Positions 20,797-31,485 of a stretch of 64,000 nt of DNA are shown here, piece by piece. Source of the stretch: VRUE01 sp040879985. Lineage in GTDB: Bacteria > Actinomycetota > Thermoleophilia > Solirubrobacterales > 70-9. A model generated the notes under the pieces. That model was not told the origin of the DNA, did not search any database, and worked only from the letters and a program-made list of their open reading frames with translations. Made by a program: the position numbers and the translations under genes. Numbering within the stretch: position 1 is the first letter of the stretch; each line of letters opens with the position of its first letter. The stretch is from contig JBBDJH010000012.1 of NCBI GenBank assembly GCA_040879985.1, forward strand, positions 23,545-87,544. Direction: 5' to 3'.

Positions 20797-20893
20797 GGGT
20801 GGAGCGTCTTGTACTTTTTCCGGGCGCACAACCTCGGACGGCCGCACCCTGTCTTCGGAAAAAGTTAAGCGGAACCCCTACCGGGATAGGCCC
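20781..20893 (+). repeat. Family 1 palindromic element, copy 2
   Basis: Perfect 20-base outer arms (20781-20800 and 20874-20893) enclose an inner 10-bp stem ACTTTTTCCG / CGGAAAAAGT and the loop segment CCTCGGACGGCCGCACC. Compared with copy 3, the inner stem changes CCG/CGG to CTG/CAG and the internal loop GGAGCG/AAGCGGA to GGAACG/AAGTGGA, i.e. paired changes. The left arm contains the stop codon of the upstream gene. It sits between convergent genes. Confidence 0.9.
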
Positions 20894-20905
20894 CCACCGA
20901 AAGGT

Positions 20906-21268
20906 CTAACCCTCAACTTTAGGGTTAGACTCACGCCCCGAAGCGGCGATCTCGCGGCGCAGGCGGCCGACCTCGCGGCCGAACCGGTCAAGCTCGTCCT
21001 CGACCTCGTCGAGCCGCTGCGAAACCGAGCGCAGCCGCCGCTCGAGCCGCTCGACCTCGCCCGCGCTGGGCAGGTTGAGCGCCGCCAGGGCGGCGTGCTG
21101 GGCCTCGAGCGCCTTCTCACGGGCGCCGAAGGCGGCGGCGACAGCGTTCTCCAGCACGTTGCTGTCGAGCAGCGCCTGGGCAAGCTCGCCGATCGCCTGC
21201 TCGCTGCGCGCCCGCAGGCTCTCCTGATCGTCCCTGTGATCGTCTCTGTGCTCGTCCTCGAGGCTCAC
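20906..21268 (-). CDS. Small coiled-coil protein, phasin-like layout
   Basis: About 120 residues from a GTG at 21266-21268. The first part is helical (SEQAIGELAQALLDSNVLEN, AAFGAREKALEAQHAALAAL) and the second half is a clear coiled coil (VERLERRLRSVSQRLDEVED, RFGREVGRLRREI). The layout resembles granule-associated phasins or membrane-protein helpers, but I do not recognise the family. The frame is open further upstream (to 21328), so the start is uncertain. It converges on the phosphorylase gene, with element copy 2 between them. Confidence 0.6.
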   Translation of the reverse strand: MSLEDEHRDDHRDDQESLRARSEQAIGELAQALLDSNVLENAVAAAFGAREKALEAQHAALAALNLPSAGEVERLERRLRSVSQRLDEVEDELDRFGREVGRLRREIAASGRESNPKVEG

Positions 21269-21516
21269 CGGGGAACACCTTAGAGATTCCGCGCCGGGGC
21301 GTTCGTAACAGGTTCTCGACGAGCCCATCCGGTGCGGCTGAAATGCTGCGGCACACAGGCATGGAACAGCCGTTGATTAAGGACATGTTGGGGGGCGACG
21401 CTGCGCGTTGCGCGGCTCCTCACAAGTCAGTAGCGTGGGCGTGCTTCATGCTTGGGGAGAGGATGGAAGCGGGTTATGGACGTGCCCGTGCACGCAGGGA
21501 ACCGAGGCGCCATCGC

Positions 21517-23796
21517 ATGAGACAAAAGCTCGCACTCATCATCGCCCTTACCGGCTTCGCAGTCGTCACCGCACTCGGCGTCGGCATGGCCGGCGCCGAA
21601 CCTTCGGCCGGGCTCGGCGAGAACCAGGCCGCGAACGGCATCGTCACCGCCCCCGCTTTCCCCTCTGCCCAGGCCCCGGCCTGCGCCAACGGGCTTGACG
21701 ACGACGGCGACGGCCTGGTCGACCTCGAGGACCCCGACTGCGAATCGGCCTCCGACACCAACGAGGAAGCCGAAGCGCCGGCGCCAGTCTGGCCCGAGCC
21801 CGGTTCCGCGGAGAAGCCGCAGGCCGGCGCCAAGGTAAAGAGCGGCGCCACGCTCGACGCGGCCGAAGCCGAAGAGGACGAAGGCGGCGGGGTCGAGCGC
21901 AACCAGAGCCTCGGCGGCGGCACGAAGAGCGGCGGGGTCGTCGCACCGCGCGCGACCGGCGGCGACCAGCCCGCCGTGCAGGGCCCGGACGGCGGCTCCC
22001 AGTTCGACCGCGGTGGCGCCCCGACGGCCGCCAACCCCTCGACCACGATCGCCCCCTTCGGCCCGGCGCCGATCGGCGTGCCCAACTTCGTCATCGACTC
22101 CTTCGAGATCCCGCCCTTCCTGTTGCCGATCTACCAGGCGTGCGGAACCCAGTACGGGATCCCCTGGGAGATCCTCGCCTCGATCAACAAAATCGAGACC
22201 GCCTTCGGCACCAACCTCAACGTCTCCAGCGCCGGGGCGCTCGGCTGGATGCAGTTCATGCCCCCGACCTGGGAGGCCTACGGGGTCGACGCCAACGGTG
22301 ACGGCCGCAAAGACCCCTACAACCCGGTCGACGCGATCTGCGCCGCCGCCAACTACCTCAAGGCCAGCGGCGGCACCGACGATCTCTACAACGCGATCTT
22401 CGCCTACAACCACGCCGACTGGTACGTCCAGGAGGTGCTGCTCTACGCGCGCGCCTACGGCAAGCTGCCGACCGACCTGGTCGGCTCGCTGACCGGACTG
22501 ACCGAGGGTGCCCACTTCCCGGTCGCCGCCGACGCCCGCTACGCCGACGACATCTCGGCCCGCGAGGCGCTGCGCGACGCGACCCCGAAGGTCCGCGAGG
22601 AGTACGGCAACGCCGCCGCGGTGATCTCCTCCTCGCCAACCCGGCGCGGGATCAACATCTTCGCCCGCGAGGGCGCGCCGGTCGTCGCGGTCAACGACGG
22701 CGTCCTGGTCAAGGCCGGCAAGTCGAAGAAGCTCGGCCGCTTCGTCGTCCTGCGCGACGCCTACGGCAACCGCTATGTCTACGCCAAGCTCGGCTCGATC
22801 GTGCGCAAGCAGCGCAAGGTGGTGATGCCGAGCGGCAAGGAGAAGCGGGTCCCGGTCGACAGCGAGAACATCCGCCCCCGGCTGCACGCGCTGCCGCAGC
22901 GGGTCGAAGACGACGAGCGGGCCGAGGCGAGCGACGCGGTCGATCGCGCGGCCGCCAAGGGCGCCGACGGAACCCTCAAGGTCGGGTCGAAGGTTATAGC
23001 CGGGACGGTGCTGGCCAGGATCGGCGCCGGCGAGAACGGCATCGACCCGCACATCAACTTCGCGATCCGCCCGGCCGGCAAGGGCGCCCCGCGGATCGAC
23101 CCGAAGCCGATCCTCGACGGCTGGAAGCTGCTCGAGGCGACGGCGATCTACCGCGCCAAGGGCAAGAACCCGCTGACCGCGAAGCTCAGCGGCGCCGGCG
23201 TGCTGCTGCTGCCCAAGGCGATGCTGGGCCGCCGGGTGGTCGCCGACGAGCGAATCGAACTCTCCGACTGCGACCGGGTCGAAATCCGCGCCGGCCAGAT
23301 CGACCGCCGCCTGCTCGCCGCCCTCGCCTACCTCTCCGGCCAGGGCTTCCACATGTCGATCACCTCGCTGCTCTGTGGGCGCCACGGCAGCATCACCACC
23401 AGCGGCAACATCTCCAACCACTCGTTCGGCGGCGGCGCCGACATCGCCGCGATCAACGGCGTTCCGGTGCTCGGCAACCAGGGTCCGGGCTCGGTCACCG
23501 AAGACCTGCTGCGCGCCGTGCTGCGCCTGCAGGGGACGATGGTCCCCGACGAGCTGATCTCGCTGCAGGATCTGGGCGGGCCGAGCTTCGCGATGGGCGA
23601 CCACGCCGATCACGTCCACCTCGGCTACAGCCCGGTGGGCGGCGGGGCCGCGGAAGCCCGCTTCGTGCAACTGCTCAAACCGGACCAGTGGACGCGACTG
23701 ACCGACCGGCTCGAGCGGATCGACAACCCCGATGTGCCGACGAAGCCGTCGAAGTACTCGCTGCCGGCCAAGAAGCGGCAGGGCAAGGGCGACTGA
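21517..23796 (+). CDS. Secreted lytic transglycosylase with M23-like domain
   Basis: Probable peptidoglycan hydrolase of 759 residues from ATG 21517. A signal peptide (MRQKLALIIALTGFAVVTAL) leads to a calcium-type Asp repeat (DDDGDGLVDLEDPDC), a low-complexity linker, an SLT lysozyme-like domain (catalytic Glu in ASINKIETAFGTN; GWMQFMPPTWEAYGVDANGD, then NPVDAICAAANYLKASGG) and a peptidase M23-like beta domain (GAPVVAVNDGVLVKAGKSKK to HINFAIRP). The C-terminal third has a further conserved region with HADHVHLGYSP. The frame is open to 21343, but the signal peptide fixes this start. Confidence 0.87.
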   Translation: MRQKLALIIALTGFAVVTALGVGMAGAEPSAGLGENQAANGIVTAPAFPSAQAPACANGLDDDGDGLVDLEDPDCESASDTNEEAEAPAPVWPEPGSAEKPQAGAKVKSGATLDAAEAEEDEGGGVERNQSLGGGTKSGGVVAPRATGGDQPAVQGPDGGSQFDRGGAPTAANPSTTIAPFGPAPIGVPNFVIDSFEIPPFLLPIYQACGTQYGIPWEILASINKIETAFGTNLNVSSAGALGWMQFMPPTWEAYGVDANGDGRKDPYNPVDAICAAANYLKASGGTDDLYNAIFAYNHADWYVQEVLLYARAYGKLPTDLVGSLTGLTEGAHFPVAADARYADDISAREALRDATPKVREEYGNAAAVISSSPTRRGINIFAREGAPVVAVNDGVLVKAGKSKKLGRFVVLRDAYGNRYVYAKLGSIVRKQRKVVMPSGKEKRVPVDSENIRPRLHALPQRVEDDERAEASDAVDRAAAKGADGTLKVGSKVIAGTVLARIGAGENGIDPHINFAIRPAGKGAPRIDPKPILDGWKLLEATAIYRAKGKNPLTAKLSGAGVLLLPKAMLGRRVVADERIELSDCDRVEIRAGQIDRRLLAALAYLSGQGFHMSITSLLCGRHGSITTSGNISNHSFGGGADIAAINGVPVLGNQGPGSVTEDLLRAVLRLQGTMVPDELISLQDLGGPSFAMGDHADHVHLGYSPVGGGAAEARFVQLLKPDQWTRLTDRLERIDNPDVPTKPSKYSLPAKKRQGKGD

Positions 23797-23813
23797 CGCA
23801 GCTGTTCGGATTC

Positions 23814-24668
23814 GTGCAGTTCGAGTTCCCCGGCACGCTAGCCCTGCCGGACGGCCGCTATCTGGCCCGCGAAGGCGGCGGCGAGGACGACCAGCGCGTG
23901 CTCGTCGTCGAAACCGCCGCCGCGCCGCCGCCGGGACGGCGACGCAGGCGACGCCCGAAGGACGCCCAGGCCGGAGCCGAGCCCGCCCCCCTGCCGCTGA
24001 CCCGGATCACCGCGGTGCGCGCGCAGGAACCCTTCGAGTCGGAGGCGGACGCCGCCGGCTGGCTGGAGCGGACCGCCGCCGCCGAGGAAACGATCGACGC
24101 GGCGGTCGCCGAAGCGATCGGGCTGCTCAACCGTGCGCTGCACGCGCAAGGGGTCGCGGCGGCCGATCCTCTCTGGGATGAACTGCGGCCGGTGCGGGCG
24201 ACCAAAGTACGGATCGGCCACGGCAGCGGCGATGAGGTCGCCGCCGGGCGCTTCTCCGAGGCGCGGGACGTCGACGTCCGCGGCGGCGCCGGCGCACGCC
24301 GCCGCCGCGACGAGGAGCTGCGCCCGCAGGAGCGCCTGGCGGCGATCCTCGGCGGCCGCGAGCAGATCGACGCCTGCGAGACGCTGCTGCTGCGCGCCCG
24401 CGCCGACCTCGACGCGGGACGCCCCCGCGAGGCGGCGCTACAGCTGCGCGTCGCCCTAGAGGCCCTGCTGGTCGAGCTAAGCGGCGCCCTCAAGGACCCC
24501 GGACACGAAGAGGACCTGGGCAAGCTGAAGGAGCGACGCCATGAGGCCGGCAGCGCCGCCAACGCAGCGATCCATGGCAGCTTGAGCGTCGACGAGGAGC
24601 GCCAGATCAACGAACTAACCGAGCTCTGCGAACGAGTCCTCCGCCGCCGCCGCGTACTAAGGGGCTGA
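23814..24668 (+). CDS. Conserved-looking hypothetical protein
   Basis: About 284 residues from GTG 23814, 17 bases after the transglycosylase stop and probably co-transcribed. It starts QFEFPGTLALPDGRYLARE, followed by an Arg/Pro linker (about 40-60), a helical centre and a helical C-terminal half (LQLRVALEALLVELSGAL). Nothing identifies a fold or activity, and I see no membrane segment or signal peptide. The stop codon is directly followed by family 2 element copy A. Confidence 0.6.
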   Translation: MQFEFPGTLALPDGRYLAREGGGEDDQRVLVVETAAAPPPGRRRRRRPKDAQAGAEPAPLPLTRITAVRAQEPFESEADAAGWLERTAAAEETIDAAVAEAIGLLNRALHAQGVAAADPLWDELRPVRATKVRIGHGSGDEVAAGRFSEARDVDVRGGAGARRRRDEELRPQERLAAILGGREQIDACETLLLRARADLDAGRPREAALQLRVALEALLVELSGALKDPGHEEDLGKLKERRHEAGSAANAAIHGSLSVDEERQINELTELCERVLRRRRVLRG

Positions 24669-24751
24669 CACGGGGACACCCCCGGACCGGCGGATACTCA
24701 AAACGCCGGGCTAATTAGCCCGGCGTTTGTTGGGCCGGGGGTGTCCCCGTG
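24669..24751 (+). repeat. Family 2 palindromic element, copy A
   Basis: Perfect 17-base outer arms (24669-24685 and 24735-24751) enclose CGGCGGATACTCAA, then a perfect 28-base palindrome with no loop (24701-24728, arm AAACGCCGGGCTAA), then TTGG. The conserved part, GGCGGATACTCAAA before the inner stem and TTGT after it, recurs in copy B inside egtB with unrelated arms. It fills the gap between convergent genes, starting the base after the stop codon of the 23814 gene. Confidence 0.85.
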
Positions 24752-24760
24752 GCAGCCCCC

Positions 24761-25435
24761 TCACAGCACCAGTCGCCGGCTGACAACCCCGTCGAGCAGC
24801 GACTCGGCGATGTGGTGGGCCTCGTCGAGCGCGATCCCCTCCAGCGACGGGACCCCGATCACGGTGAGGCCGGCGGCGCGGGCAGCGGCTACGCCGGTCG
24901 GCGAGTCCTCCAGCGCGACGACGTCGGGGCCGGGAGCGACACCGAGCCGGCGGCACGCCTCCAGGTAGGGGTCGGGGGCGGGCTTGGGGGCGGCGACTTC
25001 GTGGGCGCTGAGGATGACGTCGAAGCGGTCGTGGAAGCCGACGATCTCGAGCGAGCGGCGGACGAAGGCGAGCGGCGAGTTGGAGACGAGGCCGATCGGC
25101 GTTCCGCGCTGCTTCAGCGAGTGCAGCAGCTCCGCCGCGCCGACCATCGCCTCCACCCCGTGCTCGAGCTCGGCGATCACCAGCTCGTTGAGCTCCTCGA
25201 TCAGGTCGAGGGCGCGGCCCGGCTCACCGAGGCGGCGCTCGAGCACGCCGCCGGCGATCTCGGCCGAGGTCCCGACCAGCTCGAGCTTGTCGGCGGGGGT
25301 GAACTCGAGCCCGCGGCGCTGGAAGAGGTCGCGCTCGGCCCGCGTCCAGACCGACTCGGTGTCGAGCAGCAATCCGTCGTTGTCGAAGACGACCGCCGCG
25401 GGCAGGCCCGCCACGCCGTTGTCCACGCCGGCCAT
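24761..25435 (-). CDS. HAD-superfamily hydrolase (phosphatase/phosphoglucomutase type)
   Basis: The 224-residue protein has all HAD motifs: I (VVFDNDGLLLDTES, about 14-27), II (GLVSNSPLAF), III (the Lys in APKPAPDPYLEA) and IV (ALEDSPTGVAAARAAG). The helical cap between motifs I and II makes it subfamily I, as in beta-phosphoglucomutase and phosphoglycolate phosphatase; the substrate cannot be told. Its ATG directly follows the stop of the sirtuin gene (TAGATG), so the two are coupled. Confidence 0.88.
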   Translation of the reverse strand: MAGVDNGVAGLPAAVVFDNDGLLLDTESVWTRAERDLFQRRGLEFTPADKLELVGTSAEIAGGVLERRLGEPGRALDLIEELNELVIAELEHGVEAMVGAAELLHSLKQRGTPIGLVSNSPLAFVRRSLEIVGFHDRFDVILSAHEVAAPKPAPDPYLEACRRLGVAPGPDVVALEDSPTGVAAARAAGLTVIGVPSLEGIALDEAHHIAESLLDGVVSRRLVL

Positions 25436-26190
25436 CTAGGCGAGCGCCGTGAGCACGGCGCCCAGCTCCTCGTCGACCTCGCCGTCGAGCTTCAGCGCCG
25501 CGTCGCCGTCGTAGGGCGTCGGCCCCTGCGTGACGATCGCCAGCTTGCCGCCGCGGGACCGCGTCACCTCGGGCAGGCCCGCGACCGGGTGGACGACCAG
25601 CGAGCTGCCGACGCAGAGCATCAGCTCGGCCCGCGCGGCCAGCTCCTGGGCCCGGCGCATCGCCGCCTCGGGCAGCATCTCGCCGAAGAGGACGACGTCG
25701 GGCTTGACCGCGCCGCCGCAGGAGGCGCAGAGCGCGACGCCGTCACCGTCGAACAGCGCCTCGACCTCGTCCAGCCCGTAGGAGGCGTCGCACTCGCGGC
25801 AGGCGGAGGTTTCGATCGAGCCGTGCATCTCGACCACCTCGCGCGAGCCGGCGGCGCGATGCAGCCGGTCGATGTTCTGCGTGATCACGCCCTCCAGCAA
25901 CCCGCGCCGCTCGAGCTCGGCCAGCGCCTCGTGGGCGGCGTTCGGCAGCTTGTCGCCGAGCGAGTGGAAGCGCGGCCGGTAGTAGGACCAGAAGCGGGCC
26001 GGATCGCGCTCGAAGACGTCGATGTGAGCGACCTCCATCGGGTCGACGTTCGCCCACAGCCCGGTCTCCGGCGTGCGGAAGTCGGGGATCCCCGACGGCA
26101 CCGAGACCCCCGCCCCGGTCAGCGCCACCGTGCAGCGAGACTCGCGGATCAACTCCGCCAGCCGCTCGACGGCGCCCGCTGTCGCTGTCG

Positions 26191-26206
<16 letters not shown>
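25436..26206 (-). CDS. Sir2-family NAD-dependent protein deacylase
   Basis: Removes acyl groups from lysines using NAD. About 256 residues from GTG 26206, overlapping the end of the beta-oxidation gene by 16 bases. Motifs: ALTGAGVSVPSGIPDFR (NAD), TQNIDRLHRAAG, catalytic His in VEMHGSI, and a zinc site with two Cys pairs (CRECD and CASCG). VGSSLVVHPVAGLP closes the Rossmann part. Linkage to an acyl-CoA enzyme suggests a role in reversing protein acylation. The start codon is uncertain because the frame is open further upstream. Confidence 0.92.
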
Positions 26207-28191
<1,985 letters not shown>

Positions 28192-28454
28192 TTCGGTGGA
28201 TTCCTCCTGGTCGGGGACGGGAAGGCTATAGCCGCACGTCGATCGCAGCATTTGGGGGGCTATGGCCCGGAAAAAGCTGCGATCGGCGCGGCGGATTGCC
28301 GACACGGACAAAGGCGCCGGGAGATCGTTGTACCGGCGTATAAAGGCATCTGCGCCGCGCTCCCATTAGGCTCCTCTGGCTCTTGGTAAGGGAGTGACCG
28401 GCAATCGATCGTGCCCGCCGGGCGGGCACGCCATAAGCGAGGACTGACACAGCG
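28192..28454. promoter_or_regulatory. Divergent control region between the beta-oxidation gene and glnA
   Basis: 263 bases between divergent genes. An inverted repeat (CGATCGCAGC at 28240-28249, complement at 28276-28285) encloses GGGCTATGGCCC, a nested hairpin. TATAGC lies on the minus strand at about 28226-28231 and TATAAA on the plus strand at about 28341-28346; either could be a -10. A GC hairpin (GCCCGCCGGGCGGGC) precedes glnA by about 30 bases. No -35 box is clear. Confidence 0.4.
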
Positions 28455-30605
28455 ATGACTCGGATCCGCCAGCAGAACGTGACCGCCGCGCAGTGGAGCT
28501 CCAACGGGGAGGCGCTCGGCGCGACCGACCTGACCCTGCCCGAGAACAACCCCTTCGGCGCCAACGTCTTCTCCGTCACCGTGCAGCGCGAACGCCTGCC
28601 CGTCGACGTCTTCGAGAAGCTGCAGGCGACCCTCGAGGGCGGCGAGGCGCTCGACCCGAGCCTCGCCGACGCCGTCGCCGAGGCGATGAAGGAGTGGGCG
28701 CTGGAGAACGGCGCCACCCACTTCACCCACATGTTCCAGCCGCTGACCGGCTCGACCGCGGAGAAGCACGACTCCTTCTTCGAGCCCGCCGGCGAGGGCA
28801 CCGCGCTGGCCGGCTTCTCCGGCAAGGAGCTGGTCCAGGGCGAGCCCGACGCCTCCTCGTTCCCGACCGGCGGCGTCCGCGCCACCTTCGAGGCGCGCGG
28901 CTACACCGCCTGGGACCCGACCTCGCCCGCCTTCATCCTCGAGAACCCGAACGGGGCGCTGCTCTGCATCCCGACCGCCTTCGCCTCCTGGACCGGCGAG
29001 GCGCTCGACGCGAAGATCCCCCTGCTGCGCTCGATGGACGCACTCTCGCGCTCGGCGATCAAAGCGCTGCGGCTGCTCGGCGACACGCAGAGCAAGCGCG
29101 TCTTCACCACCGTCGGCCCCGAGCAGGAGTACTTCCTGATCGACGAGCAGTACTACTTCGAGCGGCCCGACCTGATCTCGACCGGCCGCACGCTGTTCGG
29201 CGCCAAGCCGCCGAAGGGCCACGAGCTCGACGACCACTACTTCGGCTCGATCCCCGAGCGCGTCCTGGCCTGCATGATGGAGGCCGAATTCGAGATGCGC
29301 AAGCTCGGCATCCCGGTCAAGACCCGCCACAACGAGGTCGCGCCGGCCCAGTACGAGATCGCGCCGATGTTCGAGAACTCCAACGTCGGCTCCGACCACC
29401 AGCAGCTGCTGATGCAGGTGCTTGAGAGCGTCGCCCGGCGCTACGGCCTGGTCTGCCTCCTGCACGAGAAGCCCTTCGCCGGCGTCAACGGCTCGGGCAA
29501 GCACAACAACTGGTCGATGGGCACCGAGAACGGCGGCAACCTGCTCGACCCCGGCGACACCCCCGCCGACAACATCCACTTCCTCTTCTTCTGCGCCGCC
29601 GTGATCCAGGCGGTTAACAAGCACCAGGGACTGCTGCGCGCCTCGGTCGCCAACATCGGCCAGGACCACCGGCTCGGCGCCAACGAGGCGCCGCCGGCGA
29701 TCATCTCGATCTTCCTCGGCGGCGAGCTGGAAAGGGTCTTCGAGGCGATCGCGACCGGCGAGGGCGACCCGAACACGCCGGCCTCGTTCCTCGAGCTGGG
29801 GGCGACGGTCCTGCCGGCCCTGCCGATGCACGGCGGCGACCGCAACCGCACCTCGCCGTTCGCCTTCACCGGCAACAAATTCGAGTTCCGGGCGCTGGGG
29901 TCGAGCATGTCGCTGGCCTTCCCCAACACGGTGCTGAACACGATCGCCGCCGAGGCGATCGACGAGCTCGCCGGCAAGCTGGAGGAGAAGATCTCCGCCG
30001 GGACGCCGATGCCGGAGGCCGTGATCTCGATCGTCAAGGACAGCTACAGCGCCAACAAAGCGGTCTGCTTCAGCGGCGACAACTACGCCGAGGAGTGGCA
30101 CGCGGAGGCCGAGCAGCGCGGCTTGAAGAACCTGCGCACGACGCCGGAGGCGCTGCCCGAGGTGATCGCCGAGCAGACGGTCGCCGCCTTCGAGAACTAC
30201 GACGTGCTCTCCAAACGCGAGCTCGAGTCGCGCTATGAGGTCTGGCTCGAGCAGTACGCGATCCGCGCCAACATCGAGGCCGAGACGACGCACTCGATCG
30301 CCATGACGATGATCCTGCCGGCGTCGCTGCGCTACCTGGCTCTGATCGCCGAGTCCGGCGCGGCCGACGGCGTCGCCGGCGAGATCAAGGCGCTGCTCGA
30401 GTCGCTCGGCGCCTCGCTGCTCGAGCTCGAGCAGGCCAACGCCTACCCGGACGAGCTCGAGGGCCTCGAACTCGCGATCCACGCCCGCGACAAGCAGCTG
30501 GCGGCGATGGACAAGGTGCGCGAGGCGGCCGACAAGCTGGAGAAGGTCGTCGCCGACGACCTCTGGCCGCTGCCCAAGTACGAGGAGATGCTGTTCATCA
30601 AGTAG
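28455..30605 (+). CDS. glnN: Glutamine synthetase type III (GlnN-like)
   Basis: Makes glutamine from glutamate, ammonia and ATP. The 716-residue length and layout fit the GSIII class, far larger than GSI. Visible blocks are an N-terminal GSIII domain (NPFGANVFSVTVQRERLPVD), THFTHMFQPLTGSTAEKHDSF, GPEQEYFLID (metal Glu), RHNEVAPAQYEIAPMFENSN, the KHNNWSMGTENGGNLLDPG loop, and GDRNRTSPFAFTGNKFEFRA. It complements amtB-glnB eight kilobases upstream. The last eight bases overlap the end of the convergent methyltransferase gene. Its first codons follow a 263-base divergent control region. Confidence 0.94.
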   Translation: MTRIRQQNVTAAQWSSNGEALGATDLTLPENNPFGANVFSVTVQRERLPVDVFEKLQATLEGGEALDPSLADAVAEAMKEWALENGATHFTHMFQPLTGSTAEKHDSFFEPAGEGTALAGFSGKELVQGEPDASSFPTGGVRATFEARGYTAWDPTSPAFILENPNGALLCIPTAFASWTGEALDAKIPLLRSMDALSRSAIKALRLLGDTQSKRVFTTVGPEQEYFLIDEQYYFERPDLISTGRTLFGAKPPKGHELDDHYFGSIPERVLACMMEAEFEMRKLGIPVKTRHNEVAPAQYEIAPMFENSNVGSDHQQLLMQVLESVARRYGLVCLLHEKPFAGVNGSGKHNNWSMGTENGGNLLDPGDTPADNIHFLFFCAAVIQAVNKHQGLLRASVANIGQDHRLGANEAPPAIISIFLGGELERVFEAIATGEGDPNTPASFLELGATVLPALPMHGGDRNRTSPFAFTGNKFEFRALGSSMSLAFPNTVLNTIAAEAIDELAGKLEEKISAGTPMPEAVISIVKDSYSANKAVCFSGDNYAEEWHAEAEQRGLKNLRTTPEALPEVIAEQTVAAFENYDVLSKRELESRYEVWLEQYAIRANIEAETTHSIAMTMILPASLRYLALIAESGAADGVAGEIKALLESLGASLLELEQANAYPDELEGLELAIHARDKQLAAMDKVREAADKLEKVVADDLWPLPKYEEMLFIK

Positions 30606-31416
30606 GCAGCGTCACCGTCGTCAGCAGGTACTCGGCGCGGACCCGCATCGAGCCGTCGTCGGCTTCGTTGAAGCGCTCCTCGAGCCCGATCAGGTCGGCG
30701 CGGGCGGCGTCCCACTTGCCCTGCGGCTCGAGCGTCGCCTTGGCGACCACGATGGGCCCGAGCATCCGCTCGCAATAGTCGAGCCAGTCCTCCAGCGACT
30801 CCCACTCCCACTCGGCCATCCGTCGTTCGAAGCTGAGCTCGGCTTCGGCGGCGGAGAAGAGCTCGCGCACGTGGTCCTCGGTGCCCCACATCGCCGGCGG
30901 CACGAAGCCCTCGGGCGGCGGCGGCATGTGCTCGCCGATCGTCTTGAACATCTGGCCGTTCAGGCCCTCCGGCGTCCATGCGGCAACGGCGATCTTCGCT
31001 CCCGGCCGGGCGACCCTGAGCAACTCGCCGGCGGCCATCTGGTGCCTGGGGGCGAACATCGCGCCGAAGATCGAGGTGACGCGGTCGAAGGCGGAGTCCT
31101 CGAAGGGCAGCTCCTCGGCGTTGCCGACGACCAGCTCGGCCTCGAGGCCGGCCTCGGCGAAACGGGCGCGGGCGGCGTCGATCAGCTCGGGGACGAGGTC
31201 GAGGCCGCTGACGCGGGCGCCGCGCCGCGCGGCGGCGATCGCGGCGTTGCCGCTGCCGGTGGCGACATCGAGGAAGTCGTGCCCCTCGCCCACGCCGATC
31301 GACTCGACCACCTCGTCGGCGACGTCCTGGACGATCGGGGCGAAGCCGGGCCAGTCGCCCGCGCTCCAGATCCGGCGCTGCCCTTCCTTGATCTGCTCGG
31401 CGGTTGCGGTGTCCAT
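30598..31416 (-). CDS. Class I SAM-dependent methyltransferase
   Basis: About 272 residues from ATG 31416, chosen because AGGAGGAG lies about five bases upstream; an earlier start at 31449 is open. The SAM-binding fold shows motif I LDVATGSGNAAIAAARRGA (about 49-67), the acidic end of strand 2 in GLDLVPELID, and VVGNAEELPFEDSAFDRVTS. This is the UbiE/MenG-like methyltransferase 11 type, but there is no quinone gene nearby, so the substrate is unknown. Confidence 0.85.
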   Translation of the reverse strand: MDTATAEQIKEGQRRIWSAGDWPGFAPIVQDVADEVVESIGVGEGHDFLDVATGSGNAAIAAARRGARVSGLDLVPELIDAARARFAEAGLEAELVVGNAEELPFEDSAFDRVTSIFGAMFAPRHQMAAGELLRVARPGAKIAVAAWTPEGLNGQMFKTIGEHMPPPPEGFVPPAMWGTEDHVRELFSAAEAELSFERRMAEWEWESLEDWLDYCERMLGPIVVAKATLEPQGKWDAARADLIGLEERFNEADDGSMRVRAEYLLTTVTLPT

Positions 31417-31485
31417 CGTCTCCTCCTCTTCGACCGGATATAGAGCCAACTCGAAGGTAACGGCAAGACGGCGTCAGGGCAAGGG

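Noticed and set aside
21280..21516. Possible c-di-AMP (ydaO-type) riboswitch before the murein hydrolase gene
   Set aside because: The context fits, since such riboswitches often precede cell-wall hydrolases, and there is a GGGAACCGAGG motif, but the other conserved blocks of the aptamer are not present and the motif lies too near the start codon.
23814..24668. Start of the hypothetical gene within the transglycosylase coding region
   Set aside because: An earlier in-frame start exists at 23688, but it would overlap the upstream gene by over 100 bases; the GTG at 23814 gives a normal spacing.
28260..30482. 740-codon minus-strand open frame over glnN
   Set aside because: Antisense shadow; the plus strand encodes a full glutamine synthetase with all motifs.
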